Shown: piece after piece, positions 1 through 9,124 of the stretch
Layout: each line of letters begins with the position of its first letter
Position numbering within the stretch: position 1 is the stretch's first letter
DNA from: Silvibacterium acidisoli
GTDB taxonomy: Bacteria > Acidobacteriota > Terriglobia > Terriglobales > Acidobacteriaceae
Assembly (NCBI GenBank): GCA_022870745.1
Contig: CP085323.1
Coordinates: 4,030,001-4,094,000, forward strand
DNA: 64,000 nucleotides
Direction: 5' to 3'
The notes under the pieces: model-generated
Database searches by the model: none
What the model was told of the DNA's origin: nothing
The model's input: only the letters and a program-made list of their open reading frames with translations
Made by a program: the position numbers and the translations under genes

Positions 1-176
1 AGGTTATTTCGCTCTATTTCGCTTGTGAGCCGTTAGCGGTCGTTTTAGCCTGAGCCCGGTAACACAAACAGTGACAAATGATTGCGGGGCTTGCGCCGGT
101 TTCAACCGGAACGGGAGAACTGCGCCCGTTGAGGAATCCGCGCTTCACATGTGTCCACATCTGCCGAGGTTTTGAA

Positions 177-1730
177 ATGATCACAATGACACGAAGGACA
201 TTTGCGCGCGGAGCTGCCGCTGTCCTGGCGGCACAGTCGACACGCGGTGTCCGGCGGCTGATTGCGGAAGATACCTCGAGCGATCCCGCATCCATGACTC
301 TCGCCGAGGCCAGCGCACGCCTGCGTACCGGCAGCATCACCTCTGTTCAGCTCGTGCAGTCCTGTCTCGATCGCATCGATATCTACGGGCCGAAGCTCGA
401 CTGCTTCATCACCGTTATGCGGGAGCAGGCTCTTGCCCAGGCAAAGATCCTCGATGCGGAGCGAAAAGCAGGGAAGCTCCGCGGTGCATTGCACGGTATT
501 CCGGTCGCATTGAAAGACAACATCGATACCGCCGGGACCCGCACCACTGCGGGCAGCGGCGTCTTCCAGTACCGTGTGCCAGACGAGGATGCGCCGGTCA
601 CCGCGCGTCTGAAAGCAGCCGGGGCCATCATTCTCGGCAAGACCAACCTGCACGAGTTTGCGATGGGAGCAGGCGAGGCTTCGTTCTTTGGCCCTGCGCG
701 CAATCCCTGGGCACTCGATCACAGCACAGGTGGTTCTTCCTCCGGGTCGGGCGCGGCGATGTCGGCCGACCTCTGCTACGGAGCGCTGGGGACAGATACC
801 GCCGGCTCCATTCGCATTCCCAGTTCGTATTGCGGAATCGTCGGCATCAAGCCGACCTATGGTCTCGTGCCCATCCGAGGCATCGCGCCGCTCGCCGTAT
901 CGCTTGACCACTGCGGGCCGATGACGAAATGCGTCGAAGACGCAGCCATCATGCTGAATGTTCTGGCTGGATACGACAAGCTCGACATCACCAGCGTCGA
1001 TCACCCCAGGGAAGACTACGTGGCGGGAATGAAGCAGCCAGTTGCGGGTTTTCGAATCGGCGTTCCCATCGGTGCTTTCGACCAGGCCAGCAGCGAAGTA
1101 GAGGCAGCGGTTCGGGCAGCAATCGCCGTGATCGCCGGCATGACCAAAGGAGTGAAGGAGGTCAGCCTTCCCGCCCCCAACGATGTTGCGTATCAGAACT
1201 TCGCAAAGTTCGGCGAAGTCTTCGCGTACCACGAACAGTTCTACAAGCTGCAATCCGCGCGCTACCAGGCAATCGACAGAAAGCGCCTCGAAGACAACGA
1301 AGCTAATCACCCCCGCGCCGAAGATTACATTCGCATGCGCTGGGAGCTGGAGACGCTGCGCCGCACGGTCGACGACGCATTTACCGACTTCGACCTGGTC
1401 GTCCTGCCCACGATGAAGACCCCCGCGCCGCCTCTGGACGAGCTCATCCGTCGCGACCTGCAGACCATCGCCGGAACGGTTTCGTCGAGCATACCGAGCA
1501 CTGCATCCGAAGTCGGAACGTACAACGCATACGGCGTGCCCTCGCTCTCGATTCCATGCGGATTCAGCAAGGAAGGGCTGCCCATCGGAATGATGATCTG
1601 CGGGCCGCATTTCTCCGAGAGCAAGGTCTTCGCGCTGGCTCACGCCTATGAGAAGGCAACGCAATGGCACACGAAAAAGCCGCCGGTCACTCCACAGACG
1701 ACAGTGCCTGAGCTGATGACCCACCTCTGA
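177..1730 (+). CDS. Tat-exported amidase, amidase-signature family (paralogue 1)
   Basis: Amidase of the GatA/amidase-signature family, which hydrolyses carboxamide bonds with a Ser-cisSer-Lys triad. The Lys lies in ALKDNIDTAG, the cis-Ser in GGSSSGSG and the nucleophile Ser in DTAGSIRIPSS. The protein is 517 aa from this ATG. The start was chosen because GAGG lies about 10 bases upstream and because it places a twin-arginine signal (TRRTF followed by an Ala-rich stretch) at the N-terminus; a second ATG three codons on (186) is equally possible. The frame is open further upstream to 78, but that extension has no signal character. It is the first of three related genes here and probably acts in the periplasm. 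Substrate unknown; it is unlikely to be the tRNA amidotransferase subunit because it is exported and has no gatB or gatC beside it. Confidence 0.9.
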   Translation: MITMTRRTFARGAAAVLAAQSTRGVRRLIAEDTSSDPASMTLAEASARLRTGSITSVQLVQSCLDRIDIYGPKLDCFITVMREQALAQAKILDAERKAGKLRGALHGIPVALKDNIDTAGTRTTAGSGVFQYRVPDEDAPVTARLKAAGAIILGKTNLHEFAMGAGEASFFGPARNPWALDHSTGGSSSGSGAAMSADLCYGALGTDTAGSIRIPSSYCGIVGIKPTYGLVPIRGIAPLAVSLDHCGPMTKCVEDAAIMLNVLAGYDKLDITSVDHPREDYVAGMKQPVAGFRIGVPIGAFDQASSEVEAAVRAAIAVIAGMTKGVKEVSLPAPNDVAYQNFAKFGEVFAYHEQFYKLQSARYQAIDRKRLEDNEANHPRAEDYIRMRWELETLRRTVDDAFTDFDLVVLPTMKTPAPPLDELIRRDLQTIAGTVSSSIPSTASEVGTYNAYGVPSLSIPCGFSKEGLPIGMMICGPHFSESKVFALAHAYEKATQWHTKKPPVTPQTTVPELMTHL

Positions 1731-1779
1731 TTTTCTTTGCTGCAATGAACGACCGACCGTTGAGAAGGAGCCCCAGACG

Positions 1780-3399
1780 ATGAAGATGACGCGACGTGAT
1801 TTTGGATTGCTCGCCGGAACCACCCTGCTTGCAGAAGCCCTGCGTGGAAAGACCTACGCATTTGCGCAACCTCCGGACGTGGATCCTGCTTCACTGCCGT
1901 TTCTTTCCCTGACCGAAGCTTCGGAGAAGATTCACAGCAAGTCGGTGACGTCGACACAACTCGTCAAGGCCACGCTGGATCGCATCAACGAGCTGAACCC
2001 CAAGGTCAATTGCTACGTCACCGTCATGGCGAAGCAGGCGCTCGCCCAGGCGGAGCAGCTCGATGCCGAGCAGAAGGCAGGCAAGTTTCGCGGGCCGCTG
2101 CACGGCATCCCCATCGCGCTCAAAGACAATATCGATACCGCCGGCGTGCGCACCACTGCTGCCAGCCCTATGTTCAAAGACCGCATTCCCACGGAAGACG
2201 CGGACATCGTGCGCCGCCTGAAGGAGTCCGGTGCGATCATCATCGGCAAACTGAACCTGCATGAGTTCGCGTTAGGTTGCACGGGCGATATCTCCTACTT
2301 CGGCCCCACCCGCAATCCATGGAACCTGGCTTATGTCACCGGCGGCTCTTCCGCTGGCTCCGGCGCTTCCATGGCGTCCAGCATGGGGTACGGGGCTCTC
2401 GGGACAGATACTGGCGGCAGCATCCGCGTCCCCTCCTCGTGGTGTGGCATCGTCGGTCTCAAGCCGACGACGGGGCTCGTCTCCATCCGCGGCATCATTC
2501 CGTGCGTTGCCGATCTCGATCACTGCGGCCCCATGGCGCGCACGGTCGAAGACGTGGCAATGATGCTCGGGCAGATGACAGGCTACGACCAGCTCGACAT
2601 CTTCAGCGTCGAAAGCACTCCGCAGGATTACGTCAAGCAGATGAAGCAGCCGGTAAAGAGCTTCCGTCTGGGCACGCCTGCCTCCTTCTACGATCACGTC
2701 GATCCCGAAATCGACGCGGCGATCAAACAGGCTCTCGAAGTGCTGACCGGACTGACTGCTGGTGTCACCTCGAGCGCTCCGCTATGGGAGTACCAGCCGG
2801 GCAGTGGTGCGGGCGACTCGGAGTTCTACCATCACGACCTCATCGAGAAATACGGCCTCAACTACATGCCGCCGATACGTCAGCGCTTCGAGAAGATGGA
2901 GAACCCTGCTCCCGGTGTGAAGGTGGCAACTGCCGCGGACGCGGCGCGCGCCCACCAGACGCTCCTGACGACCAGGCGCATGATCGATTCCTCCTTCAAG
3001 GACTTCGACCTGGTAGTGGTTCCGACCACACGGCAAAAGGCTCCGAAGATCAACGATTCGCTCGCACGCGAGATGGCTGGCATCGGCACTCCAGGCGGAG
3101 AAGGCAAGAGCGGCAAGGTCTACGACTGGTTCGATGGATCCAGCGGCTGCTCGAACACCTCGCCGTTCGATGCGTATGGTGTGCCCGCAATCTCACTGCC
3201 CTGCGGCTTTACATCGGAAGGCATGCCCATCGGCATGATGATTGCCGGGCCGCACTTCTCCGAGGGCAAGGTTCTGGCACTCGCCTACGCCTATCAACAG
3301 GCAACCGAGTGGCACAAGAAGCGGCCAACGCTGAGCGCAAGCATGGCAGTGCCGCCGGTAGTTGAGACAAAGCAGCCGAGTGCGGATGAGAAGAAATAG
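1780..3399 (+). CDS. Tat-exported amidase, amidase-signature family (paralogue 2)
   Basis: A second amidase-signature enzyme (539 aa), 49 bases after paralogue 1 and probably co-transcribed with it. GAAGGAG precedes the ATG. The N-terminus MKMTRRDFGLLAG is a twin-arginine signal. The triad motifs are LKDNIDTAG (Lys), GGSSAGSG (cis-Ser) and DTGGSIRVPSS (nucleophile). Blocks such as GYGALGTDT and DHCGPM are shared with the two neighbouring amidases, so the genes arose by tandem duplication. A region around residues 330-370 differs from paralogue 1 and may shape the substrate pocket. Its stop codon directly abuts the stop of the convergent transporter gene. Exported amidase is well supported; the substrate is unknown. 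Confidence 0.9.
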   Translation: MKMTRRDFGLLAGTTLLAEALRGKTYAFAQPPDVDPASLPFLSLTEASEKIHSKSVTSTQLVKATLDRINELNPKVNCYVTVMAKQALAQAEQLDAEQKAGKFRGPLHGIPIALKDNIDTAGVRTTAASPMFKDRIPTEDADIVRRLKESGAIIIGKLNLHEFALGCTGDISYFGPTRNPWNLAYVTGGSSAGSGASMASSMGYGALGTDTGGSIRVPSSWCGIVGLKPTTGLVSIRGIIPCVADLDHCGPMARTVEDVAMMLGQMTGYDQLDIFSVESTPQDYVKQMKQPVKSFRLGTPASFYDHVDPEIDAAIKQALEVLTGLTAGVTSSAPLWEYQPGSGAGDSEFYHHDLIEKYGLNYMPPIRQRFEKMENPAPGVKVATAADAARAHQTLLTTRRMIDSSFKDFDLVVVPTTRQKAPKINDSLAREMAGIGTPGGEGKSGKVYDWFDGSSGCSNTSPFDAYGVPAISLPCGFTSEGMPIGMMIAGPHFSEGKVLALAYAYQQATEWHKKRPTLSASMAVPPVVETKQPSADEKK

Positions 3400-4365
3400 C
3401 TAAGCAACAGGCCGGTCGATCGCGTCCAGGGTAAACGCCGCACCCTGATCGGTGCGGCGGGATGCCGAACTGCCTGAGCGATTGAAGAGAAACCAGGTCA
3501 GGACGACGCTCGCAAGAATCGCTGTCGCTCCGGCAAGCTGCTGGCTTGAAATGCGCTCATGGCCAACCGTGATGCCGATCAGCAGGGCGACGATGGGATT
3601 GATGTAGGAAGAGGAGGCAATTCGTGAAGCAGGTTCGCGGCGGATCAGCCAGTGAAAGGCTGCGAAGGCAATCGTGGAACCGCCAACAACGAGATACAGC
3701 ATGCTCCAGATCACCGGAGTGCTGCGCAGGGACGCCAGAGCCGGCAGGTGCCGCCACTCCGACAGCATGCATGAAAGGATACCGAGCAATGCCCCGGCAA
3801 AGACCATCTGGAAACCACCTGTCTGCAGATACGACTCCGGAAGATCGATGCGCTTGAGGGCTATGGCCGACATCGACCATGAGAAGGAGCTGAACAATAT
3901 CGCAGCGATCGCAATCAGCGAAACCGGCTGCTCCTGTGACGAGGAAGTTTTGGAAAGACAGAAGATGCCGGCCAGCCCCAAGGCAAGCAGAGAAAGCATG
4001 ACAGGACGCAATCGCTGCGTACGCAGGATGAGGGATTCACCAAGATAGGTCCAGAGAAAGTTGGTGGAGGTGAGGACGGCTACGACCCATGAAGCTACGC
4101 GCGTCTCAGCCCAGAAGACCGGCGCAAATACAAGAAAGATGAGGCTGGCCCCGGTGAGCGCGCAATGCCACAACTGTCTGAGGGTGGGCAGTGGCGGATG
4201 ATGCCGGCAGAAACCCAGCAGCAGCAGCAGCAATCCGCTCGCGGAGTAACGAACAGCTGCAGCGAGAACCGGAGGAATCGCATGCACGAGAATCCGGATC
4301 GCAAAATAGGAGCCACCCCACAGCACGAAAACAGCGGCGTAGGCAGCCACGCGCCTGAGTTTCAT
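3400..4365 (-). CDS. DMT-superfamily (EamA) transporter
   Basis: Inner-membrane protein of 321 aa with about ten hydrophobic segments, typical of the two-EamA-domain drug/metabolite transporter family. The opening AAYAAVFVLWGGSYFAIR and the later FAAFHWLIRREPAS stretch are characteristic. I chose MKLRRVAAY as the start because the positive residues precede the first helix and a TAGAAT box lies five bases upstream, as in a leaderless gene. The gene lies on the opposite strand between amidases 2 and 3. It is divergent from amidase 3 (93 bases) and convergent with amidase 2, with no bases between the stops. By context it might export an amine or amino-acid product, but this is a guess; DMT substrates cannot be read from sequence. 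Confidence 0.85.
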   Translation of the reverse strand: MKLRRVAAYAAVFVLWGGSYFAIRILVHAIPPVLAAAVRYSASGLLLLLLGFCRHHPPLPTLRQLWHCALTGASLIFLVFAPVFWAETRVASWVVAVLTSTNFLWTYLGESLILRTQRLRPVMLSLLALGLAGIFCLSKTSSSQEQPVSLIAIAAILFSSFSWSMSAIALKRIDLPESYLQTGGFQMVFAGALLGILSCMLSEWRHLPALASLRSTPVIWSMLYLVVGGSTIAFAAFHWLIRREPASRIASSSYINPIVALLIGITVGHERISSQQLAGATAILASVVLTWFLFNRSGSSASRRTDQGAAFTLDAIDRPVA

Positions 4366-4370
4366 GCCGA

Positions 4371-4376
4371 ATTCTA
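4371..4376 (-). promoter_or_regulatory. Candidate leaderless -10 box for the EamA gene
   Basis: TAGAAT, preceded by TGC (an extended -10, TGCTAGAAT), five bases before the ATG. There is no Shine-Dalgarno sequence. It would start the transcript at or next to the start codon. Confidence 0.45.
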
Positions 4377-4457
4377 GCAATGAACCAGTCGTTTGCAACC
4401 AAATTTACTTCACTCCCCACATCATTAGCGTTCACAGACAAGGAGACATTTCCCGAG

Positions 4458-6029
4458 ATGCCACTCAATCGCCGCGAATTCGTTCTTATGAGTGCAGGCG
4501 CGGCCGCCCTGCAGATTACTGGTCCTGGCTCATCTGCCTTCGCAATGAAATCTCCGGCGGGAGCAGATGACCTGCCGTCCCTCACTCTCGCCGAGGCCTC
4601 GCGCCGCATTCATGCGCACGAGGTTACATCTGTCGCACTGACACAGGCCCTGCTCGATCGCATCAGTATCTATAACCCCAAGGTCAACGCTTTCATCACC
4701 GTGCTGCACGAGGAAGCACTCTCGCAGGCGGCAGCCCTCGACGCGGAGGCAAAGTCGGGCAAGTTCCGCAGCGCGCTGCACGGCATTCCGATTGTTCTCA
4801 AGGACAACATCGATACCGCCGGCATCCGCACCACGGCGGCGAGCGAAGTGTTCGACGATCGGTTTCCGGACGATGACGCTGAGGTGGTCGTCCATCTCAA
4901 GGCCGCGGGTGCGGTCATCCTCGGCAAGGCCAACATGCATGAGTTCGCGGCAGGCGGATCGTCCGCGTCTACGTACTTCGGCCCGGTGCGCAATCCCTGG
5001 GCGCTCGACCATATCCCTGCAGGCTCATCGGGTGGCTCGGCCGCTGCGGTCATTTCAGATCTCGCATATGGCGCGCTGGGCACCGACACAGGCGGATCGG
5101 TACGCATGCCCGCGTCTTATTGCAGCATCGTCGGATTGAAGCCTACATACGGACTCGTATCGATACGCGGCATCGTTCCGCTTACCTACTCGCTCGACCA
5201 CTGCGGTCCCATGACGAAGACGGTCGAAGATGCGGCGCTGATGCTGAACCACATGGTCGGCTACGACAAGCACGACGTCGCCAGCATCGACGTTGCGAAA
5301 GAGGATTATGTCGAGTCGATGAAGCAACCGGTCTCCGGTCTGCGTCTGGGCATTCCACGCGCGCCTTTCTACGACCTCCTCGATGAAGAGGTTGCAAAGG
5401 CTGTCGAAGCTGCCATCCAGGTGCTTACGAAGATGGTCAAAAGCGTGAAGGAGTGCCATCTGCCCGGCACCTCAGGATTCAATGCACTGTCTTTGACCGG
5501 CGAGCGCGAGGCCTATCACATCGACCTGATGCGAAAGAACTCCATGCGGTATTCGCTCGGCGTGAAGCAGAGCTTCGAGAGCGCTGAGAAGAAGATGAAC
5601 GATATCAGCGATGAGCCCTGCTCGGAGAAGATCGTCGACTACGTAACGTCGCAGTGGAAGCTCATCCTGATGCGCAAGAACATCAACGATGCCTTCACCG
5701 ATTTCGATCTCGTGGTGCTGCCTACAATGCGCATTCTTCCGCGAACGGTAAACGATGCTCTCGAACGCGAAGAAGAGGTAAAACCTCGCGAGCCTGAGGT
5801 CATCTCAAACTGCACCCCGTTCAACATCTTCGGACTACCCGCGATCTCCGTGCCATGCGGCTTCTCCGCCAGCGGATTGCCCATCGGACTCATGATCGCC
5901 GGACCAAGACTGTCCGAAGGCAAGGTACTCGCTCTCGCTGCTGCCTATGAAAAGGCAACGCAGTGGCACACGCGGCGCCCCACTCTCACGCCGGATATGG
6001 TCGTCCCGCCCGTAAAGCGAAAGGTTTGA
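4458..6029 (+). CDS. Tat-exported amidase, amidase-signature family (paralogue 3)
   Basis: Third amidase-signature paralogue, 523 aa from an ATG that has AAGGAGA upstream and begins a twin-arginine signal (NRREF followed by MSAGAAALQ). The frame is open upstream to 4380, but that segment overlaps the divergent transporter's promoter and has no signal character. The catalytic motifs are LKDNIDTAG (Lys), AGSSGGSAAA (cis-Ser) and DTGGSVRMPAS (nucleophile). It is closest to paralogue 1 in layout. It is separated from paralogue 2 by the divergent EamA gene, so it is probably transcribed on its own. A rho-independent terminator follows. Exported amidase; substrate unknown. Confidence 0.9.
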   Translation: MPLNRREFVLMSAGAAALQITGPGSSAFAMKSPAGADDLPSLTLAEASRRIHAHEVTSVALTQALLDRISIYNPKVNAFITVLHEEALSQAAALDAEAKSGKFRSALHGIPIVLKDNIDTAGIRTTAASEVFDDRFPDDDAEVVVHLKAAGAVILGKANMHEFAAGGSSASTYFGPVRNPWALDHIPAGSSGGSAAAVISDLAYGALGTDTGGSVRMPASYCSIVGLKPTYGLVSIRGIVPLTYSLDHCGPMTKTVEDAALMLNHMVGYDKHDVASIDVAKEDYVESMKQPVSGLRLGIPRAPFYDLLDEEVAKAVEAAIQVLTKMVKSVKECHLPGTSGFNALSLTGEREAYHIDLMRKNSMRYSLGVKQSFESAEKKMNDISDEPCSEKIVDYVTSQWKLILMRKNINDAFTDFDLVVLPTMRILPRTVNDALEREEEVKPREPEVISNCTPFNIFGLPAISVPCGFSASGLPIGLMIAGPRLSEGKVLALAAAYEKATQWHTRRPTLTPDMVVPPVKRKV

Positions 6030-6032
6030 AAA

Positions 6033-6067
6033 GGAGGCTGCCTGCGCGCGACAGCCTCCGTCTTTTT
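6033..6067 (+). terminator. Rho-independent terminator after amidase 3
   Basis: GGAGGCTG and CAGCCTCC form an 8-bp stem with an 11-base loop, followed by GTCTTTTT, starting four bases after the amidase stop codon. It lies against the stop of the convergent HTH/TPR gene. Confidence 0.75.
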
Positions 6068-7368
6068 CAAAGAATGAAACGAGAGGTGACTTCCTCAAAA
6101 CCGGAAGTCTCTCGCAGGCGGGCAAAGCGCGGATCGTGCTTGACGAAGATCGTCTTCATGTCCCGCGTTTTGATTGCCCGCTTCAGGCAATTCAAAGCAG
6201 AGTCGCGTTCATCGAGCAGCGCATACACCGCAGCCGTCTCATAAGCGGGATAGCAGCTTTCAGAGGAGCGTGCTTCTACTTCGGCAAGCATCCTGCGGGC
6301 GCGGTTCTCCTCGCCCGACCCTGCAAAGGCGAAGGCGAGCAGAGCCTGGCTCAGCAGGGAATGGGACATATTCTCGGCAGCCTTGTTGAATGCCGTAATG
6401 GCTTTGTTCCACTGGCCCAATTCGGATTCAATGCGTCCCAGCGTCACATACCCCATCGTGAAACGGGGTTCCAGCTCAAGGGTGTGATGAATGAAATGGA
6501 GGGCCGAAGAATAATCTCCTCCATACAGATATGCCAGGGCCGCCTGCCCGCTCACCTGCGCCATGGACGGGGAAAGGCGATGAGCCTGCAAGGCCAGCTC
6601 GACGGCCTTGTCGTGCTGGCCCATCGCAGCCAGCAGGCTTGAATACAGCTGAATCGTGCGCCCATCGAGATGCCCTGTCTCATGCATGCGGAGATACTGC
6701 TGCTGCGCCTTCTCCCATTGCCACGTGCAGTTGGTCATTACATTGATGAAGGCGTTGCCCACCTGGAGGTTGTTGCGGTCGAGGCGCATGGCGGTATCGA
6801 TGGCGGCGTGCGCTTTGGAAGCAGCCTCACGCGAAGGCATCAGATGATTGTAAGAAAGCGAAACATAAGCGTTTGCCAGTCCCGCGTAGCCCTCTGCGTA
6901 TTCCGAATCCAGTTCAATGGCATCTTCGAAGTACTGCATGGAACGCAGCAGGGCGCTCCGGCTGCGCTGGCTCCAGAAATAATTGCCGAGCGAACAGGCG
7001 TGACGGGCGAGCAGGTTGTCCGGCGTTACGGCGGAAGAGTGAGAGATCCCAGAGCGTTGTTCTGCAGAAGCCGCCGGAACCGCTCGTTGAAGGATGGCCT
7101 TTTCGGCAACCTGCGGCCTCGCTTCATCCGAATGCAGACGTTCCCTCCACCAGCGCTCAAGGTCGGTACGGTATGCAAAGATGCTGCCGATTTTATTGTG
7201 AAGCTGCCGGCGTACGGGAAGGCCCTCCCGCTTCTCCCATAGTTGAACGGTTCTTACTTCCCGCCGGAAGAACGCGGCAATCTCCTTCCATGACTCTAGT
7301 TTTTCCCCGTCGATCGATGGCGGAATCGGTAAATCCGTTTCAACATCCTCTTTCAAAGATGGATACAT
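6067..7368 (-). CDS. Helix-turn-helix / TPR-repeat regulator
   Basis: Protein of 433 aa. Residues about 25-80 (ESWKEIAAFF, RTVQLWEKREGLPV, DLERWWRE) form a MerR/excisionase-like winged-helix DNA-binding domain common in Acidobacteriota, where it is joined to TPR or other sensor modules. The rest is a run of tetratricopeptide repeats (for example YAEGYAGLANAYVSLSYN and WNKAITAFNKAAENM). The start was set by a strong AGAAGGAG seven bases before the ATG; the frame is open 42 codons further but without a better start. It is convergent with amidase 3. Probably a cytoplasmic transcription factor with a protein-interaction surface; its targets are unknown, and the adjacent amidases are possible only by proximity. 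Confidence 0.8.
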   Translation of the reverse strand: MYPSLKEDVETDLPIPPSIDGEKLESWKEIAAFFRREVRTVQLWEKREGLPVRRQLHNKIGSIFAYRTDLERWWRERLHSDEARPQVAEKAILQRAVPAASAEQRSGISHSSAVTPDNLLARHACSLGNYFWSQRSRSALLRSMQYFEDAIELDSEYAEGYAGLANAYVSLSYNHLMPSREAASKAHAAIDTAMRLDRNNLQVGNAFINVMTNCTWQWEKAQQQYLRMHETGHLDGRTIQLYSSLLAAMGQHDKAVELALQAHRLSPSMAQVSGQAALAYLYGGDYSSALHFIHHTLELEPRFTMGYVTLGRIESELGQWNKAITAFNKAAENMSHSLLSQALLAFAFAGSGEENRARRMLAEVEARSSESCYPAYETAAVYALLDERDSALNCLKRAIKTRDMKTIFVKHDPRFARLRETSGFEEVTSRFIL

Positions 7369-7904
7369 CGCATCAACTCCTTCTGGGGAAACAGTAGGAC
7401 CCGGGGACTCTATTTGTAAGTTGTGTATTGCTAGCGGTACGGATGAGGCAGGCAGGGTACGAGTATTTGGGATACTGTGAATTACTTTTAACAAAGGCGA
7501 TTTCGACCGTCAAACAAAATATCCGCAGACGGGTAACGAATTTACCAATCAAACGTCAAGCCGCTCTGTCGAAGGGCCACGGAGGCTGCCTGCGCATCGC
7601 CACCCTCAGCCAGCCCTGCCATTTGCCACGAAAGCCGGGTTACGGATAGAGCAACGGTAACCCATCGTTATTCCCAGTTCATAAACAGTCATCCCGGGTT
7701 CTACGCTGGGGTGGTGCGTAACCATAGTTTGCCTGATCGCTTCGCCCGCGCAGTGTCGAAGTCTTTCGTCAGGCCTTGCATTATTGGCAGTTGCCTGGTC
7801 ACGGATTATCTGGGCAGCGACGACCCGGCTCATAAGAGAGCAATCAGCCTCGCGCTTTGCGGACATGTAGAGGGATGCGACGATTGCAGGGGGAAAGACC
7901 TGCA
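7369..7904. other. Long intergenic region without a convincing gene
   Basis: About 536 bases between the regulator start and the tRNA 3' end. The part next to the regulator is AT-richer and probably holds its promoter. A 99-codon minus-strand frame (7606-7905) was rejected because its start overlaps the CCA end of the tRNA. The 15-mer GGAGGCTGCCTGCGC at 7581 also occurs in the terminator at 6033; I cannot say why. Confidence 0.5.
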
Positions 7905-7981
7905 TGGTGGGCGATTAGGGACTCGAACCCCAGACCTCTCCCGTGTGAAGGGAACGCTCTAACCAACTGAGCTAATCGCCC
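7905..7981 (-). tRNA. tRNA-Val (anticodon CAC), CCA encoded
   Basis: A complete cloverleaf on the minus strand. The acceptor stem GGGCGAT pairs with ATCGCCC, the D arm is GCTC/GAGC, the anticodon loop is TTCACAC with anticodon CAC, and the T arm contains GGTTCGAGTCC. The discriminator A is followed by a genomically encoded CCA (7905-7907). It reads the valine codon GUG. All stems pair, with G-U pairs at the outer anticodon-stem position and once in the T stem. Confidence 0.97.
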
Positions 7982-8234
7982 GTTTTGCTGCCGTTGCCCC
8001 ACGCGTTGAGGCAACTCTGAACCAAACGGTCTGAATTTCCGGCTCTGTTCAGGTGTTCCGCCTGTGAGGCAGCACGCCAGCGCCGAGTAAGCGCCCGCCC
8101 GCGTTGGGTTATAGCTCCCTTCGCGGTGATTCTTAGATTACCATCGCCTGCGCTTTTGTCCAACTCCTGTCTCGATTGCTGCGAACCATATCGTCTGACA
8201 GGCCAAGCGGATACAATCAGTTCTTGAGCGCCTG

Positions 8235-9071
8235 ATGGATCGCCCCGACTCCAAACCCTCATCCAGAAAGACTCAGCCGTCCAACGGGCATGACCGCCAC
8301 GAGCAGGTCCCGGATGAGCTGCTTTCCGACGAGCCGTTGCCCGGCATCGAAGAGGATTCCTCTGAAATCTCTGATTCCGAAGCGCAACAAGCCGAGGAAA
8401 ATGGGGTTCATGAAGACATGGCGACCATTGCCCTCGATTCCGCAATGTTGAAGGGCCTTCCGGCGGAGCCGTTTGCAGCCGCGCAGGCCGCAGGCCGCAA
8501 CCCCATGGATGACGCCGAGATTATGCTGCGCGTCCGCGAAGGCGACGACTCCAGCTTCGACGTGCTCATCGAGAAGTACCGCCGGCCCATCATCCATTTC
8601 ATGTTTCGGATGGTGCACAACCAGGCCATCGCCGAGGAGCTGGCGCAGGAAGTCTTCCTCCGTGTATACCGTTCGCGGCACACCTATCGCGCCGAGGCGA
8701 AGTTTTCGACCTGGCTGTATCGCATCGCCACGAATCTGGGCGTGAACCATGCGCGCGATACGAAGTACGAGCGCGCGGCCCAAAATGTCTACCTCGATCA
8801 GCCCGATCCCGAGACGGGAACGACTCCGGACGTAGCCGATATGACGGCGAGCATCGAGCAGGAGATGGTCAAGGACGAGCGGATGAAGGCCATCCGCCAG
8901 CACGTGTTTGCGCTGCCTGAGCGGCAGCGGACCGCGGTACTGATGCATAAGTACCAGGGCATGGACTACAAGCAGATTGGCGAGGTGTTGAAGTTGAGCG
9001 AGTCGGCTACCAAATCGCTCCTCTTCAGGGCTTACCAGTCGCTTCGTGAACGCCTGAAAGAATTTGTGTAA
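8235..9071 (+). CDS. ECF-like RNA polymerase sigma factor (RpoE type)
   Basis: Sigma-70 family protein of 278 aa. Region 2 runs about residues 95-165 (GDDSSFDVLIEKYRRPI, ELAQEVFLRVYR, FSTWLYRIATN). Region 4 runs about residues 215-275 (LPERQRTAVLMHKYQGMDY, then IGEVLKLSESATKSLLFRA, the helix-turn-helix). Region 3 is missing, as in ECF sigma factors. The first 90 residues are an acidic, Ser/Glu-rich extension not usual for the family, and the true start could be internal. An anti-sigma gene follows after 53 bases, so this is a regulated sigma/anti-sigma pair, probably for envelope stress. A TACAAT box lies just upstream of the start. Confidence 0.92.
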   Translation: MDRPDSKPSSRKTQPSNGHDRHEQVPDELLSDEPLPGIEEDSSEISDSEAQQAEENGVHEDMATIALDSAMLKGLPAEPFAAAQAAGRNPMDDAEIMLRVREGDDSSFDVLIEKYRRPIIHFMFRMVHNQAIAEELAQEVFLRVYRSRHTYRAEAKFSTWLYRIATNLGVNHARDTKYERAAQNVYLDQPDPETGTTPDVADMTASIEQEMVKDERMKAIRQHVFALPERQRTAVLMHKYQGMDYKQIGEVLKLSESATKSLLFRAYQSLRERLKEFV

Positions 9072-9124
9072 AGAAGTATTTGAAACAGTTCGTTTGACTG
9101 AAGTATGAGAGAAGAAGGCGAAAT

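Noticed and set aside
102-1823. 573-codon frame antisense to amidase 1
   Set aside because: A mirror of the real gene's codon bias; composition is Arg/Cys/His-rich and the real strand has the full amidase motifs.
7581-7595. 15-base match to the terminator at 6033
   Set aside because: Too short and isolated to call a repeat; could be chance in GC-rich DNA.
7606-7905. Minus-strand frame of 99 codons after the tRNA
   Set aside because: Its ATG overlaps the final A of the tRNA CCA, there is no room for a ribosome site, and the sequence has no domain or regular hydrophobic pattern.
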